Notes: generated by a model not told the origin, from the sequence alone. A stretch of 64,000 nucleotides of DNA from Corbicula japonica (GCA_038501625.1 JAZAYU010000052.1:4059955-4123954); one strand, 5' to 3'. Positions 26,501-37,330 are shown, numbered from the stretch's first letter. Numbers and translations are program-made.

Positions 26501-27005
26501 CTAATTGATGTAGTGATATTCCTTCATTGATGTTGTGACATACCCTCATTGATGCTGTGACATTTCCTCTTAAATTGAGTTTCATTACTTAATGGATGCT
26601 GTTTCAGTACTTTATTAATGCTGTGACATTATTTCATTGATATTGTGACATTTCCTCATTAATTCTGTGACATTATTTAATGGATGCTGTTAAAGTGCTT
26701 TATTGATGTTACTGTGACTCTTTAATTCAGTGCTATCACTTAATGGGTGCTGTTTAAGTTCTTTATTGATGCTGTGACATTATTTTATTGATATTGTGAC
26801 ATTTCCTCATTAATTTTGTGACATTACTTAATGGATGCTGTAAAAGTACTTTATTGATTCTGTGGCATTATTTCATTGTTGCTGTGACATTCCTTAATTG
26901 ATGCTGTGACATTACCTCATTAATTCAGGGACATTAATTAATGGATGCTGTTTACATGTAATTACTCTATTGATGCTGTGACAGTATTTCATTGATGTTG
27001 TGACT
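23596..27005 (+). repeat. 22-bp-monomer satellite with ~110-bp higher-order unit
   Basis: Degenerate copies of TTGATGYTGTGACATTNYYT. Several recurrent variants follow one another in order: TTGATGCTGTGACATTATTT, TTGATGTTGTGACATTCCCT, TTGATGCTGTGACATTTCCT, an AATTCAGTGACATT form and a TGGATGCTGTTTNAGTACTT form, giving a five-monomer unit of roughly 110 bp. The left part (to ~24000) is more decayed than the right. The array is interrupted by the element at 24331-25561. Confidence 0.9.
24331..25561. mobile_element. hAT-like non-autonomous transposon with 8-bp TSD
   Basis: Left terminus CAGGGATTCTAAAAT, right terminus complement of CAGCGATTCTAAAAT, flanked by near-identical 8-mers GTAGTGAC (24323-24330) and GTGGTGAC (25562-25569). 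CAGGG-type tips plus 8-bp duplications are the hAT signature. The flanks belong to the 22-bp satellite on both sides. Length 1231 bp; no transposase frame seen. Overlapping ORFs at 24319-24637 lie at its left end and look non-coding. Confidence 0.82.
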
Positions 27006-27024
27006 GATTTTCTGACTCAGTTTA

Positions 27025-28003
27025 TTACACTGCAACTTCATTATATTGCGGACCATTACACTGCAACTTCATTATATTGCGGACCTCGGGGTCCAAGCCC
27101 GCCAACTGCGATATAAACGGAGCGCGATATAAGTAAATAATCAAGCTAAAACAATGACAATTCATTTGATTTTGCTGTCAGATGAATGTTTATCACAGTG
27201 TTGCCTAATTAACACGCCGTGAAATCTACGGGTACATCAGGGAGTACGTTCCAGGCAGGACAAATGTTTTTAAAACAACTTTTTTATATAATTTATTAAG
27301 TTTTATTTTTAATAAAAAGAAATTAATGTACAAAACAAAGATCACCGTCGTCAATTTCCAACGGTGGTATTATTGTTTTCGGTACTTTCAACTGATCGAC
27401 GATCTGTTGGTCTATCATGGTCGGCGATGTAAGTTAACTAACGTCGTCGTCCATTGTTTACCAGCTTGATATGTCGATGAGCAGGTAATGTCAAAACAAC
27501 AAACTGTTTTGACGTTTCCTGCTCATGCCTATTATGGTAGCAACTTGCATTAATTGTCGCTAATTTGAGGTTTGTCTCGTGAACGAAATTCTGCCAGTAC
27601 CGTATTAGCTTGGTGTTTTTCGCACATATTGTTCGTCACAAAGGGGGTTTCATGTCAAATCAGAGGCAACAGAATTGTAAAAAAAACTTTCATCTTTTTT
27701 CGTACGTTTGATGTTAAATTGTATCTGCTGGTGAACGTGTACATCGCCTCTTAAATCCCTGCATACAAAATGTAATAAACAGCCTTCGCCGATTATGACG
27801 TAATTCGGCACAGAAAAAGCGTGCGTTTTTGTGAATTTGTTGCCAACGTTGATTTAATCATTTGATCTATTTTACCACCCACTAAGAGTGAAAAACATAT
27901 ACAAGTACATTGTAAATGTACGAAAAATTGGGATCCACGGACCAAACGCGATATATTGGATATCGCGATATAACGGATCGCGATATATTGGAGTTGGAGT
28001 GTA
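27025..28003. mobile_element. Pogo/Tigger-like non-autonomous element, copy 1
   Basis: Left TACACTGCAACTTCATTATA and right complement (..CCAATATATCGCG / GAGTTGGAGTGTA) form inverted termini with TA tips; the first 30 bp is tandemly duplicated (27025 and 27055). Inner GCGGACCTCGGGGTCC and GCGATATAAACGGAGCGCGA are typical of Tigger-like ends. A second copy starts at 62476. The frame at 27572-27754 is also open in the second copy with similar residues, possibly a relic or chance given high DNA similarity. Confidence 0.78.
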
Positions 28004-29118
28004 ATTCTTTTATCAATTAAATAGTAAATTACTACAATAAATTCTGTGTAATCATTAACATTGCTTTACTCGTATGGACAAAATTTTTGCCCACAACATT
28101 GTTTTTCTGCTGTTCCCTAAATCGGTGGCCATTTAAGTTATCTTCTTTTTCTTTGGTGCACAGAATTAAACTGAAATAAAGGCTTTATTCTACCTTTGTT
28201 AGTTTTTGAAATATTGCCTTTAAAATTCTGATTAAACACCTTTAAAAAGTAAATTCAATAAATTTAAGCTTTATTACACATACTTCTACAGACCGACATT
28301 CAGGACAATATAATTATTTATAAAAGTGTACGGTTCGTGTTTATTTGGACACGCTCTGCTAGAAACTGATGCAGTGTAAGATGTAATTTTTAACTCAAAT
28401 GATCAAGTATATCATAACTACCAGTCTTCCATTTCAGTTTTATGATCTTGTGCACTGATAACTTTCAATCTAAGTCAAGCAAAGATGGGCATTCATCGTG
28501 ATAGGTTGCAAATTCAAGTGCACTTGGAGGTTTTCATGAATTTGTAATTATGTAAAATACTTCTTAATTAATATTTTTGAACTGTACAATTGACTAGTTA
28601 GCAGCCTGAAAATTTGGAATCACTTTATTATACACCAGGACAAGTCAGGGCAACTTAGAATGTCAAAAAATATAAGACAATTATTACTAATGCACAATGT
28701 GCCTCACAGTTTCAAAATAAACATGGTCCGTTATACAAAGTTGGAAAACTGGATATGGGAAAGAGAAATTTTACAAGTCAAATATATGTTGCACTTATCT
28801 ATAGCCTAACCCCTTAAAATCACTGGAAAGGGGTGGAAAAAGGCCTAACATGATTTACAAGCTGCGGTCTTTTTCATATTGTTTCAAATCATACAGAATG
28901 AAATACTAAGGCCTAATTACAGCATTTGGCTTATGCGTGAAATTTCATCCTCGCTAAATTAAATTATATCACAGTAGTTGTTTGCAGATTTTGCTATTGT
29001 TAAAGTAAAATTCATGAAAACAAGTTGGATCTGCATGTTTTTCTATGTCATTCTCAGTGCTTACTTCAATATGAAATGAAATAGATTATACCGAAATCCC
29101 ACCATTTCAGGTCACAAA
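28004..29118. other. No gene seen
   Basis: AT-rich sequence. Around 28920-28980 there are GTGAAATTTCATCCTCGC and ATATCACAGTAG pieces like one end of the TACTGTGGTAT family at 62492. Nothing else recognised. Confidence 0.4.
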
Positions 29119-29347
29119 TAACCCTTTACTCCATAGATACACCTTTATTGCATGGGCAAAGAGTGTAGATCCAGATCAACTGGCACATATGTGCCATCTG
29201 ATCAGGATCTACACTCTTTTCTGTAAGATTCATTTGTTTTTTACAAACAAAGATGTGATCAGTGCAGATCCAGATTAGACAGCACAGATGTGCCAGCTGG
29301 TCTGGATCTACATGTGTTAAAACAAATATATTTGAAGTAAAGAGTTA
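29119..29347. mobile_element. M1 MITE
   Basis: TAACCCTTTACTCCATAGAT left end and GAAGTAAAGAGTTA right end; two hairpins present, central motif decayed so orientation is unclear. Confidence 0.85.
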
Positions 29348-29690
29348 TATCAAGCAATATATCAGCACAAGTACTGAGATTCAAGATTTATTGGTTCTGA
29401 AAAGTCAGCCGAGTATAATTTCTTTTGAATTTAGGTTCGAAACTTCCTGCATTATTCTACTTCCTTGAAATATTACATAAATCTCATAGATATTTTCAGC
29501 TCGCTAAGCGTGTCAGATAAATTGTGAGTTATTTTCATTTCTGTTGTTTTTTTCATTTCTATTTAGCTTTCATTTATCACGGTATGTACCCAGATAATGA
29601 GAATCGTTGATAATGATAGATTGTGAGTATAATGATAGATTGTCAGATCGAAGATTATCCGCCATTCTCATTATCTGGGTACAAACCGTG

Positions 29691-32092
29691 TTTATTATCC
29701 CCCCGCCAAAGGCAAGCGGGATATTAGAAATGCCCTTCGTCCGTCCGTCCATGCGTCCGTCCGAAACAATTTTGTCTGGAGCATAACTCCAAAACTACTT
29801 GAGGGATTTTATTCAAACTTCATACACTGACAGAGCACATTGGTAGGTAGTGCAGTGTGCAAGATCAATAACTCTACCTTGACTATTTTTAGAGTTATAC
29901 CTCTTTATCATATTTACTAGATAAATTTTGTCCAGAGCATAACTCCAAAACTACTTGAGGGATTTTATTCAAATTTCATACACTGACAGAGCACATTGGT
30001 AGGTAGTGCAGTGTACAAGTGCAATAACTCTACCTTGCCTTTTTTTAGAGTTATTTCCCTTTATCACATTTACTTGATACATTATTCCAGAGCATAACTC
30101 AAAAACTACTTGAGAGATTTTATTCAAACTTCATACACTGACAGAGCACATTGGAAGGTAGTGCAGTGTGTAAGTCCAGTAACTCTACCTTGCCTTTTTT
30201 TAGAGTTATTCCTCATTACAGTGGAGATCCACTATAACGCGGTCTGTGGGGTCCATCCCATCAAATCGCGTTATTATCGGATCCGCGATATTCGCTGGAC
30301 ATAGAACTTACGCTATACTAAGTCCATACATGTATTACTCGTATCATTTTATCGTTATTTGAAATAAAATCCTTTGTTTCCATGTTGTTTTGTTATTATC
30401 TAACAGGTGCTATAAAATTATTGCTTTGTGAAATTCACTCACAAAAGTTTATACTTCGGGCGTTTGTCATCAGGAATTCTGCATATATTTGTTGACAAGA
30501 GAGGTCAGGTAGATCGTGTTCTGGATAGATATGCATTATTTTAAATGTTTATTTATTAATTAACAGACCCTTCTGTCATGTTCTGCTACAAAATTGAAGT
30601 TTCAAATTATATTATGCTACCGCGACATTTACAACGTGAATGTGAAATAAGTATTAAAACACTAACCAATACAAACATATTCCACAATAAATTACATCCC
30701 AATTTTATCTCAAGTATCATATTTCAGTATTATTGCATCATCAACCAATTTAACCTAGCTAAAATTGTGAAATGTCACATACACAGTTTTGTAGATCAAA
30801 TGATTTCAAAGCAGAGCCGACAAAAAAACACAGTCTTGATACGAGCCGACAATTTCCTTTGAAGTTGCATTTCATTGATGGTTGGTATCAATGTTTACCT
30901 GCATACTAACTGTCAATCAAATTCAGTCTCCTTATGAAATTAACATGGAAAGCGGATCAAAGAAATGTACACAAATCTATGAGTGTTTTTTTAAAACATG
31001 TTTGAGAAATTACTTTTTGTTTGTTTCTGAATTGTGCGGATTAATTTATGCAATAATTAAAAAGAGACAATGGAATTTAAACATGGATTATTGTAAGTAC
31101 AATTGATGTACCAATAACGTAATATTGTAAAACATATTAAAGTGGTAAAGCTACTCAAAATGTCAACAGGTTCTCAACACATGTCAAATGTAGGCATGAG
31201 CTTCTCAAATTAGAAGCCAATTAACAACATCAGACACCTTTGTCATTTTATCTGCAGTAGGTGCGAAAAACAACCATTCAGTAACCATTTCGCGTAGGTG
31301 ATAAGGTGCCCCACTGTTTGTACAACAATTTATTACTTAACAATTTTATGACAGTTTGATAATTTTAATAAACTTAGGAAACAATCAACAGATCATAAAG
31401 GAACATTTCACAATTGTTTCAACGATTCTCGATACGTTAATGAACGAGCGTCATTGTTTTTATCGATTAACGCGGTATTTACGTTGTTACTTCCCTTTTT
31501 TCCATTTCCAAATATACAAATGGCCGTTGATAGAATTTTACTATCTTTTATGAAAAAAAAACGGGGTCCAAGAGCTGACCGCGTTATGGTGGATTTCGCG
31601 CTAAATCGGACCGCGGATTAGCGGAGCTCCACTGTATCAGATTTACTTGATAAATTTTGTCCGGAGCATAACTCCAAAACTACTCGAGAGATTTTATTCA
31701 AACTTCATACACTGACAGAGCACATTGGTAGGTAGTGCAGTGTGCAAGAACAATAACTATACCTTGCCTATTTTTAGAGTTATTCCACTTTATCAGAATT
31801 ACTTGATAAATTTTGTCCAGAGCATAACTCAAAATCTACTTGAGGGATTTTATTCAAATTTCATATACTGACAAAGCACATTGGAAGGTAGTGCAGTGTG
31901 CAAGTCCAATAACTCTACCTTGCCTATTCTTTTTAAGTTATTCCCCTTTATCAGATTTACTTGATAAATTTTGTCCGGAGCATAACTCCAAAACTTAAAG
32001 GATTTCCTCTCCAGGTAAATTATACGAAAGTACAACCTTCAGGTAACTTTTTTCCGGCGGGGGGATTAACCATGTGTAACATGGCTCTTGTA
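29691..32092. mobile_element. Pearl/Helentron-like element 1 (interrupted)
   Basis: Starts TTATTATCCCCCCGCC, has a (CCGT)n run at about 29738-29763, then ~157-bp core units (CATAACTCCAAAACTACTTG, CATACACTGACAGAGCACAT, AATAACTCTACCTTG). Three precede and three follow the insertion at 30217-31636. It ends GGCGGGGGGATTA.. and CATGGCTCTTGTA. The C-run and G-run make subterminal inverted repeats. Core repeats plus tetranucleotide microsatellite match bivalve pearl elements, considered non-autonomous Helentrons. No Rep/helicase coding. Confidence 0.7.
30217..31636. mobile_element. Pogo/Tigger-like insertion inside pearl-like element 1
   Basis: Termini TACAGTGGAGATCCACTATA and complement of TACAGTGGAGCTCCGCTAAT, with GCGGTC following on both sides and TA tips. 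Removing it with one TA restores CCTCATTATCAGATTTACTT, matching neighbouring core units (CCCTTTATCACATTTACTTG). About 1.4 kb, no long frame. Confidence 0.85.
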
Positions 32093-32193
32093 TTATCTTC
32101 TGTTGAGCTTGAATATAACAAAAAAATTGTACTGGTGAACATGAAAAACTGGTTCATACAGTCATTGTGGAACCTTATATTAATTATGGTTTT

Positions 32194-32445
32194 TTAACCT
32201 ATTCCTCCATAATTTCATCTTTATGGCATGGGGCAAAAAGTGTTGATCCAGATCAGTTGGCACATTTCTTTTAAATTCATTAGATTATTTCTGACCAAGT
32301 AGACCAGTGTACATCGATATTAGACTGAGCACTGATGTGCTGGCTTATATCACATTAGCGTCCAGTGTTGATCAAGATCATGCTTCTTATTTAAGCTCTT
32401 TGATCTGGGTATACACTGTTCACTTTTATCAGAAGTAACCCAATG
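32194..32445 (+). mobile_element. M1 MITE, rearranged
   Basis: Left end TTAACCTATTCCTCCATAAT, first arm GTTGATCCAGATCAG, centre GATTATTTCTGACC. The second hairpin is scrambled. Confidence 0.65.
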
Positions 32446-32450
32446 AAAGT

Positions 32451-32690
32451 TTAACTCTTTCCTCAATAGATACACCTTTATTGCATGGGCCAACAGTTAA
32501 GATCCGGATCAGCCGGTACTTCCGTGCCTTCTGATCAGCATCTAAACTGTTCCCTTTTTTATTTGTTAGGCTCCGACCAAAAGTTGCAACCAGTGCAGAT
32601 CCTGATCAGATGGTATAGATGTGCAGGCTGATCTGGATCTACACTGGTCGCACATGCATATAAATGCGTATTTATGGAGGAAAGGGTTAA
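32451..32690 (+). mobile_element. M1 MITE, probable parent of the 107-bp array
   Basis: Ends TTAACTCTTTCCTCAATAGA and TATGGAGGAAAGGGTTAA. Its last ~107 bp (from about GCAGATCCTGATCAGATGG) is continuous with and nearly the same as the tandem unit that follows. Confidence 0.9.
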
Positions 32691-33400
32691 GCAGTAAGTG
32701 TAGATCCTGATATGAGATGCACCAGATGTGCAGGCTGATCTGGATCTACACTGGTCGCACATGCATATAAATGCGTATTTATGGAGGAAAGGGTTAAGCA
32801 GTAAGTGTAGATCCTGATATGAGATGCACCAGATGTGCAGGCTGATCTGGATCTACACTGGTCGCACATGCATATAAATGCGTATTTATGGAGGAAAGGG
32901 TTAAGCAGTAAGTGTCGATCCTGATATGAGATGCACCAGATGTGCAGGCTGATCTGGATCTACACTGGTCGCACATGCATATAAATGCGTATTTATGGAG
33001 GAAAGGGTTAAACAGTAAGTGTAGATCCTGATATGAGATACACCAGATGTGCAGGCTGATCTGGATCTACACTGGTCGCACATGCATATAAATGCGTATT
33101 TATGGAGGAAAGGGTTAAGCAGTAAGTGTAGATCCTGATATGAGATGCACCAGATGTGCAGGCTGATCTGGATCTACACTGGTCGCACATGCATATAAAT
33201 GCGTATTTATGGAGGAAAGGGTTAAGCAGTAAGTGTAGATCCTGATATGAGATGCACCAGATGTGCAGGCTGATCTGGATCTACACTGGTCGCACATGCA
33301 TATAAATGCATATTTATGGAGGAAAGGGTTAAGCAGTAAGTGTAGATCCTGATATGAGATGCACCAGATGTGCAGGCTGATCTGGATCTACACTAGTCAC
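32691..33400 (+). repeat. 107-bp satellite derived from the right half of M1
   Basis: Six full units start at 32691, 32798, 32905, 33012, 33119 and 33226, plus a partial unit to ~33400. Each contains GTGTAGATCCTGATATGAGA, GCAGGCTGATCTGGATCTAC and the M1 right end TATGGAGGAAAGGGTTAA. Units differ by only one or a few bases (for example TGTCGATCC in the third). The repeated 60-codon minus-strand frames spaced 107 bp apart are shadows of this array. Confidence 0.97.
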
Positions 33401-33422
33401 ACATGAGATATTAGCCATATAA

Positions 33423-33534
33423 TGTAGAGTGGGGGTTCATAGTTATTTTATGTAGAGTGGGGGTTCATAGTTATTTTATGTAGAGTGGGGGTTCATAGTT
33501 ATTTTATGTAGAGTGGGGGTTCATAGTTATTTTA
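33423..33534 (+). repeat. 28-bp tandem repeat, four perfect units
   Basis: TGTAGAGTGGGGGTTCATAG followed by TTATTTTA, four identical copies. Starts about 20 bp after the end of the 107-bp array. Confidence 0.97.
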
Positions 33535-33630
33535 TCACACAGAATATTTGAAACATTAAAAAAACTTTGCACTCTTTTGCCTTTACCTATAAAATCTTTC
33601 CTCTTTCTACATGGCTTTTATCTCATATAT

Positions 33631-33797
33631 GACCAGTGTAGATCCAGATCAGCCGATTACTGTACCATCTGATCAGGATATACACTGGTCACTTCTTGAT
33701 CAGAAATAACTTGATGAATTGAAAACTGAACAGTGTAGATCTTAATCATTCTACACAATATGTGCTTGCTGATTTGGGTCACACTGTTCGCCCATGG
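33631..33797 (-). mobile_element. M1 MITE, both ends missing
   Basis: Hairpin 1 (CCAGTGTAGATCCAGATCAG / GATCAGGATATACACTGG), GATCAGAAATAACTT centre, decayed hairpin 2. Confidence 0.75.
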
Positions 33798-34209
33798 TCA
33801 ACAGCAATATCCCATAATGGAGACATAAAATTGTGCGCTCTTTGCTCTGACCTAGTAATAAAGCTCAATAAGTCCATTCATCCTTTTCGGCCTGTTTTCA
33901 AAATAGAAACTTGTGATCTACATTATAAATTGATCCTATTTAAATACCCTATACATCTATTGACAACGCTTTATGCTTGAATTTGAACCCAACTTTTGAA
34001 AGCAAATTATGAAAGATTATAGTAATGTTTATACAGTGTAGTGCAAAAGTCACATAAAATTGTCATAGTAAATTCTTGAAGGACTTTTAACATGTGGATA
34101 ATAAAACTTTATTGTAAGTAATATTTTCTGTTTATATATATAAATTCTTTCCTGAGGACAACAGATCTTTGATCAATCTTGTGCTGTGATCTATATGATT
34201 AAATCTTAG

Positions 34210-34378
34210 TTAACCTTTACTCATATACTTGTGTGTCACATCTGTATGGTTTGATCTGGATCTACACTGGTTGCAAATAACCTAAAAGTGAAAAGTGTAG
34301 GTCCTGATCCAGATGTGGCAGCTAATCTGGATCTACACTTTTTGCCCAATCAAAGTGTATCTGTTGAGAAAAGGGTAA
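34210..34378 (-). mobile_element. M1 MITE, shortened
   Basis: TTAACCTTTACTCATATACT start, arms GATCTGGATCTACACTGG and GATCTGGATCTACAC, AAATAACCTAA centre, GAGAAAAGGGTAA end; half of each hairpin is deleted. Confidence 0.7.
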
Positions 34379-34451
34379 AAAATTAAAAAAAGTTTTTCAT
34401 AGCATTTTTGGGGTAAAAATGAGTAGCTTTCACCAGATCCTAAGATTATAA

Positions 34452-34530
34452 ATTTGAAAATGGAGACAAGTCTCAAATCTCAAGCATCTGATTGGCTGAA
34501 GTAGAGACTAGTCTGAGAGATACTTCAGAT
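34452..34530. mobile_element. M2 palindromic element, half copy
   Basis: TCTCAAATCTCAAGCATCTG ATTGGCTGAA then an incomplete return arm. See 46793-46937 for the full structure. Confidence 0.55.
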
Positions 34531-34642
34531 CTGATACTGGTCACTATTCTATGTTTTATATTAATAGGATATAAGAATACAAACTTTAGATCTCCAATCT
34601 GATTAAAATCACCTCTTGAAAACTGCTATATAGCGTACATAT

Positions 34643-34800
34643 GTGTAACAAGGGTTCTGAAAAATTCATGCATGAACCAAGGATTTAACCCAGGACCCCT
34701 CACATGCCAGTGCGATGCTCTACCAAGTTGCCATAAAGCTAGCTCTATGGTGAGATAGTACAAGTGCAGTTCTAACTCAGCCATAGGCGGGTTACATACA
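34643..34800 (-). mobile_element. tRNA-derived SINE, copy 1
   Basis: Minus strand carries an A-box-like TTGGTAGAGCATCGCACTGG, a CATGTGAGGGGTCCTGGG stretch and a B-box-like GGGTTAAATCC, followed by a short body ending TTCAGAACCCTTGTTACA. This is the polymerase III head of a tRNA-related SINE; it folds only partly as a tRNA. Confidence 0.75.
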
Positions 34801-34900
34801 CCCCCTCAGGATTGGAATTCGTCCTCAAATTTCCGTTGAGTATAGAGATTCACTTGTGGAGTGATCTCGAGGTATTTAAACATCCTTGGCAGGTGCCATT

Positions 34901-35058
34901 TGTAACAAGGGTTCTGAAAAATTCACGCCTGAACCAAAGATTGAATCCGGGACCCTCACATGCCAGTCCGACGCTCTACCACATCAACATTAAAAAGCTA
35001 GCTCTATGGCGAGATATTACAAGTGTGGTACTAACTCAACCATAGCCTGGTTACATAC
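34901..35058 (-). mobile_element. tRNA-derived SINE, copy 2
   Basis: Same family and orientation as copy 1, 258 bp away, with TGGTAGAGCGTCGGACTGG (A box closer to tRNA consensus) and GGATTCAATC (B box). About 15-20% different from copy 1 by eye, so not a recent tandem copy. Confidence 0.75.
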
Positions 35059-36170
35059 GGTGTTTGCGGGCTGTCATCAGATCTCACTAGATCTTACTTC
35101 AGTGAGATTGCTCAGATCTCCAGAATATTGTCTCTAACTATTGAACTAAATAAGGTCAACTGATTCAAATACAATTGTACACTTATTTGACCTGTGAACT
35201 GTGACCTTTCGGACAAGTCCACTGTTAAAATCAGTGCATCAATTTCTAACCTTATGGAACAGTGTTTCTTATTAAACTGATATTTCATCACAAAGTTATT
35301 ATCACTACTGCAAAGTTTTTAAAATCGGAACTCAAGTTATACTAGTTATACAATATGTTCTTGGCAACCATGGCAATCATGCTTCAGACTGCCGTGGAGA
35401 AAACGGTATGAAATATGGACATATCTGGGGAACAGGACAGGCAAACGTGACAGAATGTAATTGCTGAGGATGCCAAGTTTTTAACTGTTCAAAAATTTAC
35501 CATGGCAGCCAAGAGATGCAGATGAGAACTGTACTAGATCTCAGTTAAAAAACAGGTTAAACAATACAAAATACTACAAAACAGGACAGTACATAAAAGG
35601 CTGTTACAAAACTGGGAAGTGGTCTGTAGTAGGACAGAAATTATATAGTAACCCCTGGCCTCTGAAGTTCATTTTTCATGTTATGTTTCAGTGATTGCTG
35701 TTAAGATTGTTTTTTACAGTGTGAGCACAAATATGCTCTAAAGCTCACCGGCTCCACATTTGGTCCGTAGACATTTTCAGTACCAGGAGCCCATCTATTG
35801 TCAGTATAACAGCATTTGATCTTTAAGTGGCAATAATGACGCTTAAGTTATTTAATCTGTTAGATAAAAGATTTATTAAATTATGTAAAAATTTATTTAA
35901 ATCCTACTTGAATGGTGTGAAATTAATTCCACTGGAATGTTATTATTATTGTCGGTGGTCAGGTTTAAGGAGATATGTCCTTACACAAAGGAAAAAATCT
36001 TCTTTTATCAGAAACCAACCTTCTAGTTTTCCATCCTATTTACTACAACAGAGGCTGTTTATCTAGTAATACAGCGGCAGACCAAAAGTGGGGTGTCTGA
36101 GGGGATGTCCAAACGCACTTTAGGCCTTTTAATTTACATGGGCCCAATTCTGGCCAGAAAGTAGTAAAAT
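35059..36170. other. No gene seen
   Basis: AT-rich stretch; the 79-codon frame at 35827-36066 has no recognisable motif. No repeat family of this window is evident here. Confidence 0.4.
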
Positions 36171-36243
36171 GCCATGCCATCTGATCTGGATCTTCACTGC
36201 TTGAACTTGTGAAAGAACCTGTATATATGGAGTGTTTGATTAA
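36171..36243. mobile_element. M1 MITE, right-end fragment
   Basis: GCCATCTGATCTGGATCTTC then TATATATGGAGTGTTTGATTAA. About 70 bp remain. Confidence 0.6.
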
Positions 36244-36437
36244 AAGCTGCAAGGACTAATTTCTACATAATTATCTGTCTTCATGTGGAACGTAATAGCA
36301 GAAATGTTAATAATTAGCTTATTAATTGTAGGTGTGAAATAAATCTTTTTTTTTGTGTTTTTATTTTTGAGAATACTAATACTTGATAATTATGATACCA
36401 GATTGAATTGAATATTAAAGTACATTCTATGTTTCAG

Positions 36438-36574
36438 ATTTTCCAGGAAAATATTGAGACAGTATGCAAACTGAAGCTTCAACCTAATACTGTATCAAAC
36501 AGTTGAATAGACAGTGGTGGACCATCTGTTACAAGACCAGATCATCATATCCTACAAACAGCTTAATTACACAG
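36438..36574 (+). other. Candidate noncoding 5' exon
   Basis: A 137-bp segment bounded by a plausible acceptor (ATGTTTCAG) and a plausible donor (TTACACAG|GTAACA). No long frame is open; the only ATG (about 36472) opens a short frame that stops within the segment. It lies 8.3 kb upstream of coding exon 1 on the same strand, and exon 1 itself follows an acceptor, so an upstream 5' UTR exon is expected somewhere. The link to the gene is inference. Confidence 0.27.
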
Positions 36575-36770
36575 GTAACATATTGTTTTATGAAAATTAT
36601 TCTTTATTGCTGCTTTTGAAGTATTTCTGAAAGTTTGAATTTCATTATACTGGGAATGATACAATTAAAATCTCTATTATTCACGAATCTTGTACAATGA
36701 TACTAACAAACAGAAATGAGTTGGCAATTTTTACATTAGATGTAAACAATGCAATCCTTTTTAACCCATT

Positions 36771-37296
36771 ACTCCATAGATACACGCTTATTGCATGGGC
36801 CAACAGTGTAAATCTAGATCACCCTGCACATCCATGCCATCTGATCAGGATCTACTCTGATTGACCGAGGCGATAGCCGAGGTCAATAACGATTTTTGCG
36901 GTCAATATCAACAGCATATTTCCCAGCTAATAAGTAAATAACTGTTTTATTACATGAACTATAAATAGTAATAAACTATATTATATATATACATGTATAT
37001 ATAATAGTTTATTACATGAACTATAAATAATATAAAAGATGGAAACTTTTGGATTCTTTTTATAGACAGGTCAATATCAGCGAAAGCGGGTCAATATCTA
37101 GATTTATTGACTCGGGTATTTTGGGGGTGTGACCAATCTTGTTGCGTCTATTTATAGTTCATGTAATAATGTGTTATACTGACCAAAATGCGAACTGTGT
37201 AGATCCTGATCAGACAGCACAGATGTTCTGGTTGATCCTGATCTACACTGTTTGCACATGCGATAAAATGTGTATATTATATGTAGAAAGGGTTAA
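36771..37296 (+). mobile_element. M1 MITE split by another insertion
   Basis: Left half 36771-36859 (TTAACCCATTACTCCATAGA ..GATCAGGATCTACTCTG) and right half from about 37172 (CTGACCAAAATG, GATCCTGATCAGACAGCAC, GTAGAAAGGGTTAA). The break falls just before the central GGTTATTTCTGACC. Confidence 0.85.
36860..37171. mobile_element. Insertion in M1, with internal AT palindrome
   Basis: About 310 bp starting ATTGACCGAGGCGATAGCCG. TTACATGAACTATAAATA occurs twice forward (36956, 37013) and once as its complement near the right edge. A near-perfect AT-rich palindrome (TAAACTATATTATATATATA and return) sits at about 36970-37010. Looks like a foldback element of unknown family. Confidence 0.6.
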
Positions 37297-37330
37297 AACC
37301 TAGATTATTCACGAATCTTGTGCAATGATA

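Noticed and set aside
23596..27005. CRISPR-like regularly spaced repeats
   Set aside because: Eukaryotic context, monomers contiguous and degenerate without unique spacers; it is a satellite.
27572..27754. Conserved 60-codon frame shared with 63744-63944 as a small gene
   Set aside because: It lies in two copies of the same transposon; similarity is explained by DNA copy identity, and no domain is recognised.
32559..33297. Series of nearly identical ~60-codon minus-strand frames (MCDQCRSRSACTSG..), looking like a small Cys-rich peptide family
   Set aside because: Their spacing is exactly the 107-bp satellite period; the same residues appear wherever M1 is read in this frame (for example 22079, 47416, 54779, 57264), so they are shadows of the MITE.
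34680..34770. Functional tRNA genes at the SINE loci
   Set aside because: Acceptor and anticodon stems do not pair completely, and both copies carry a SINE body; only 9009-9082 folds as a full tRNA.
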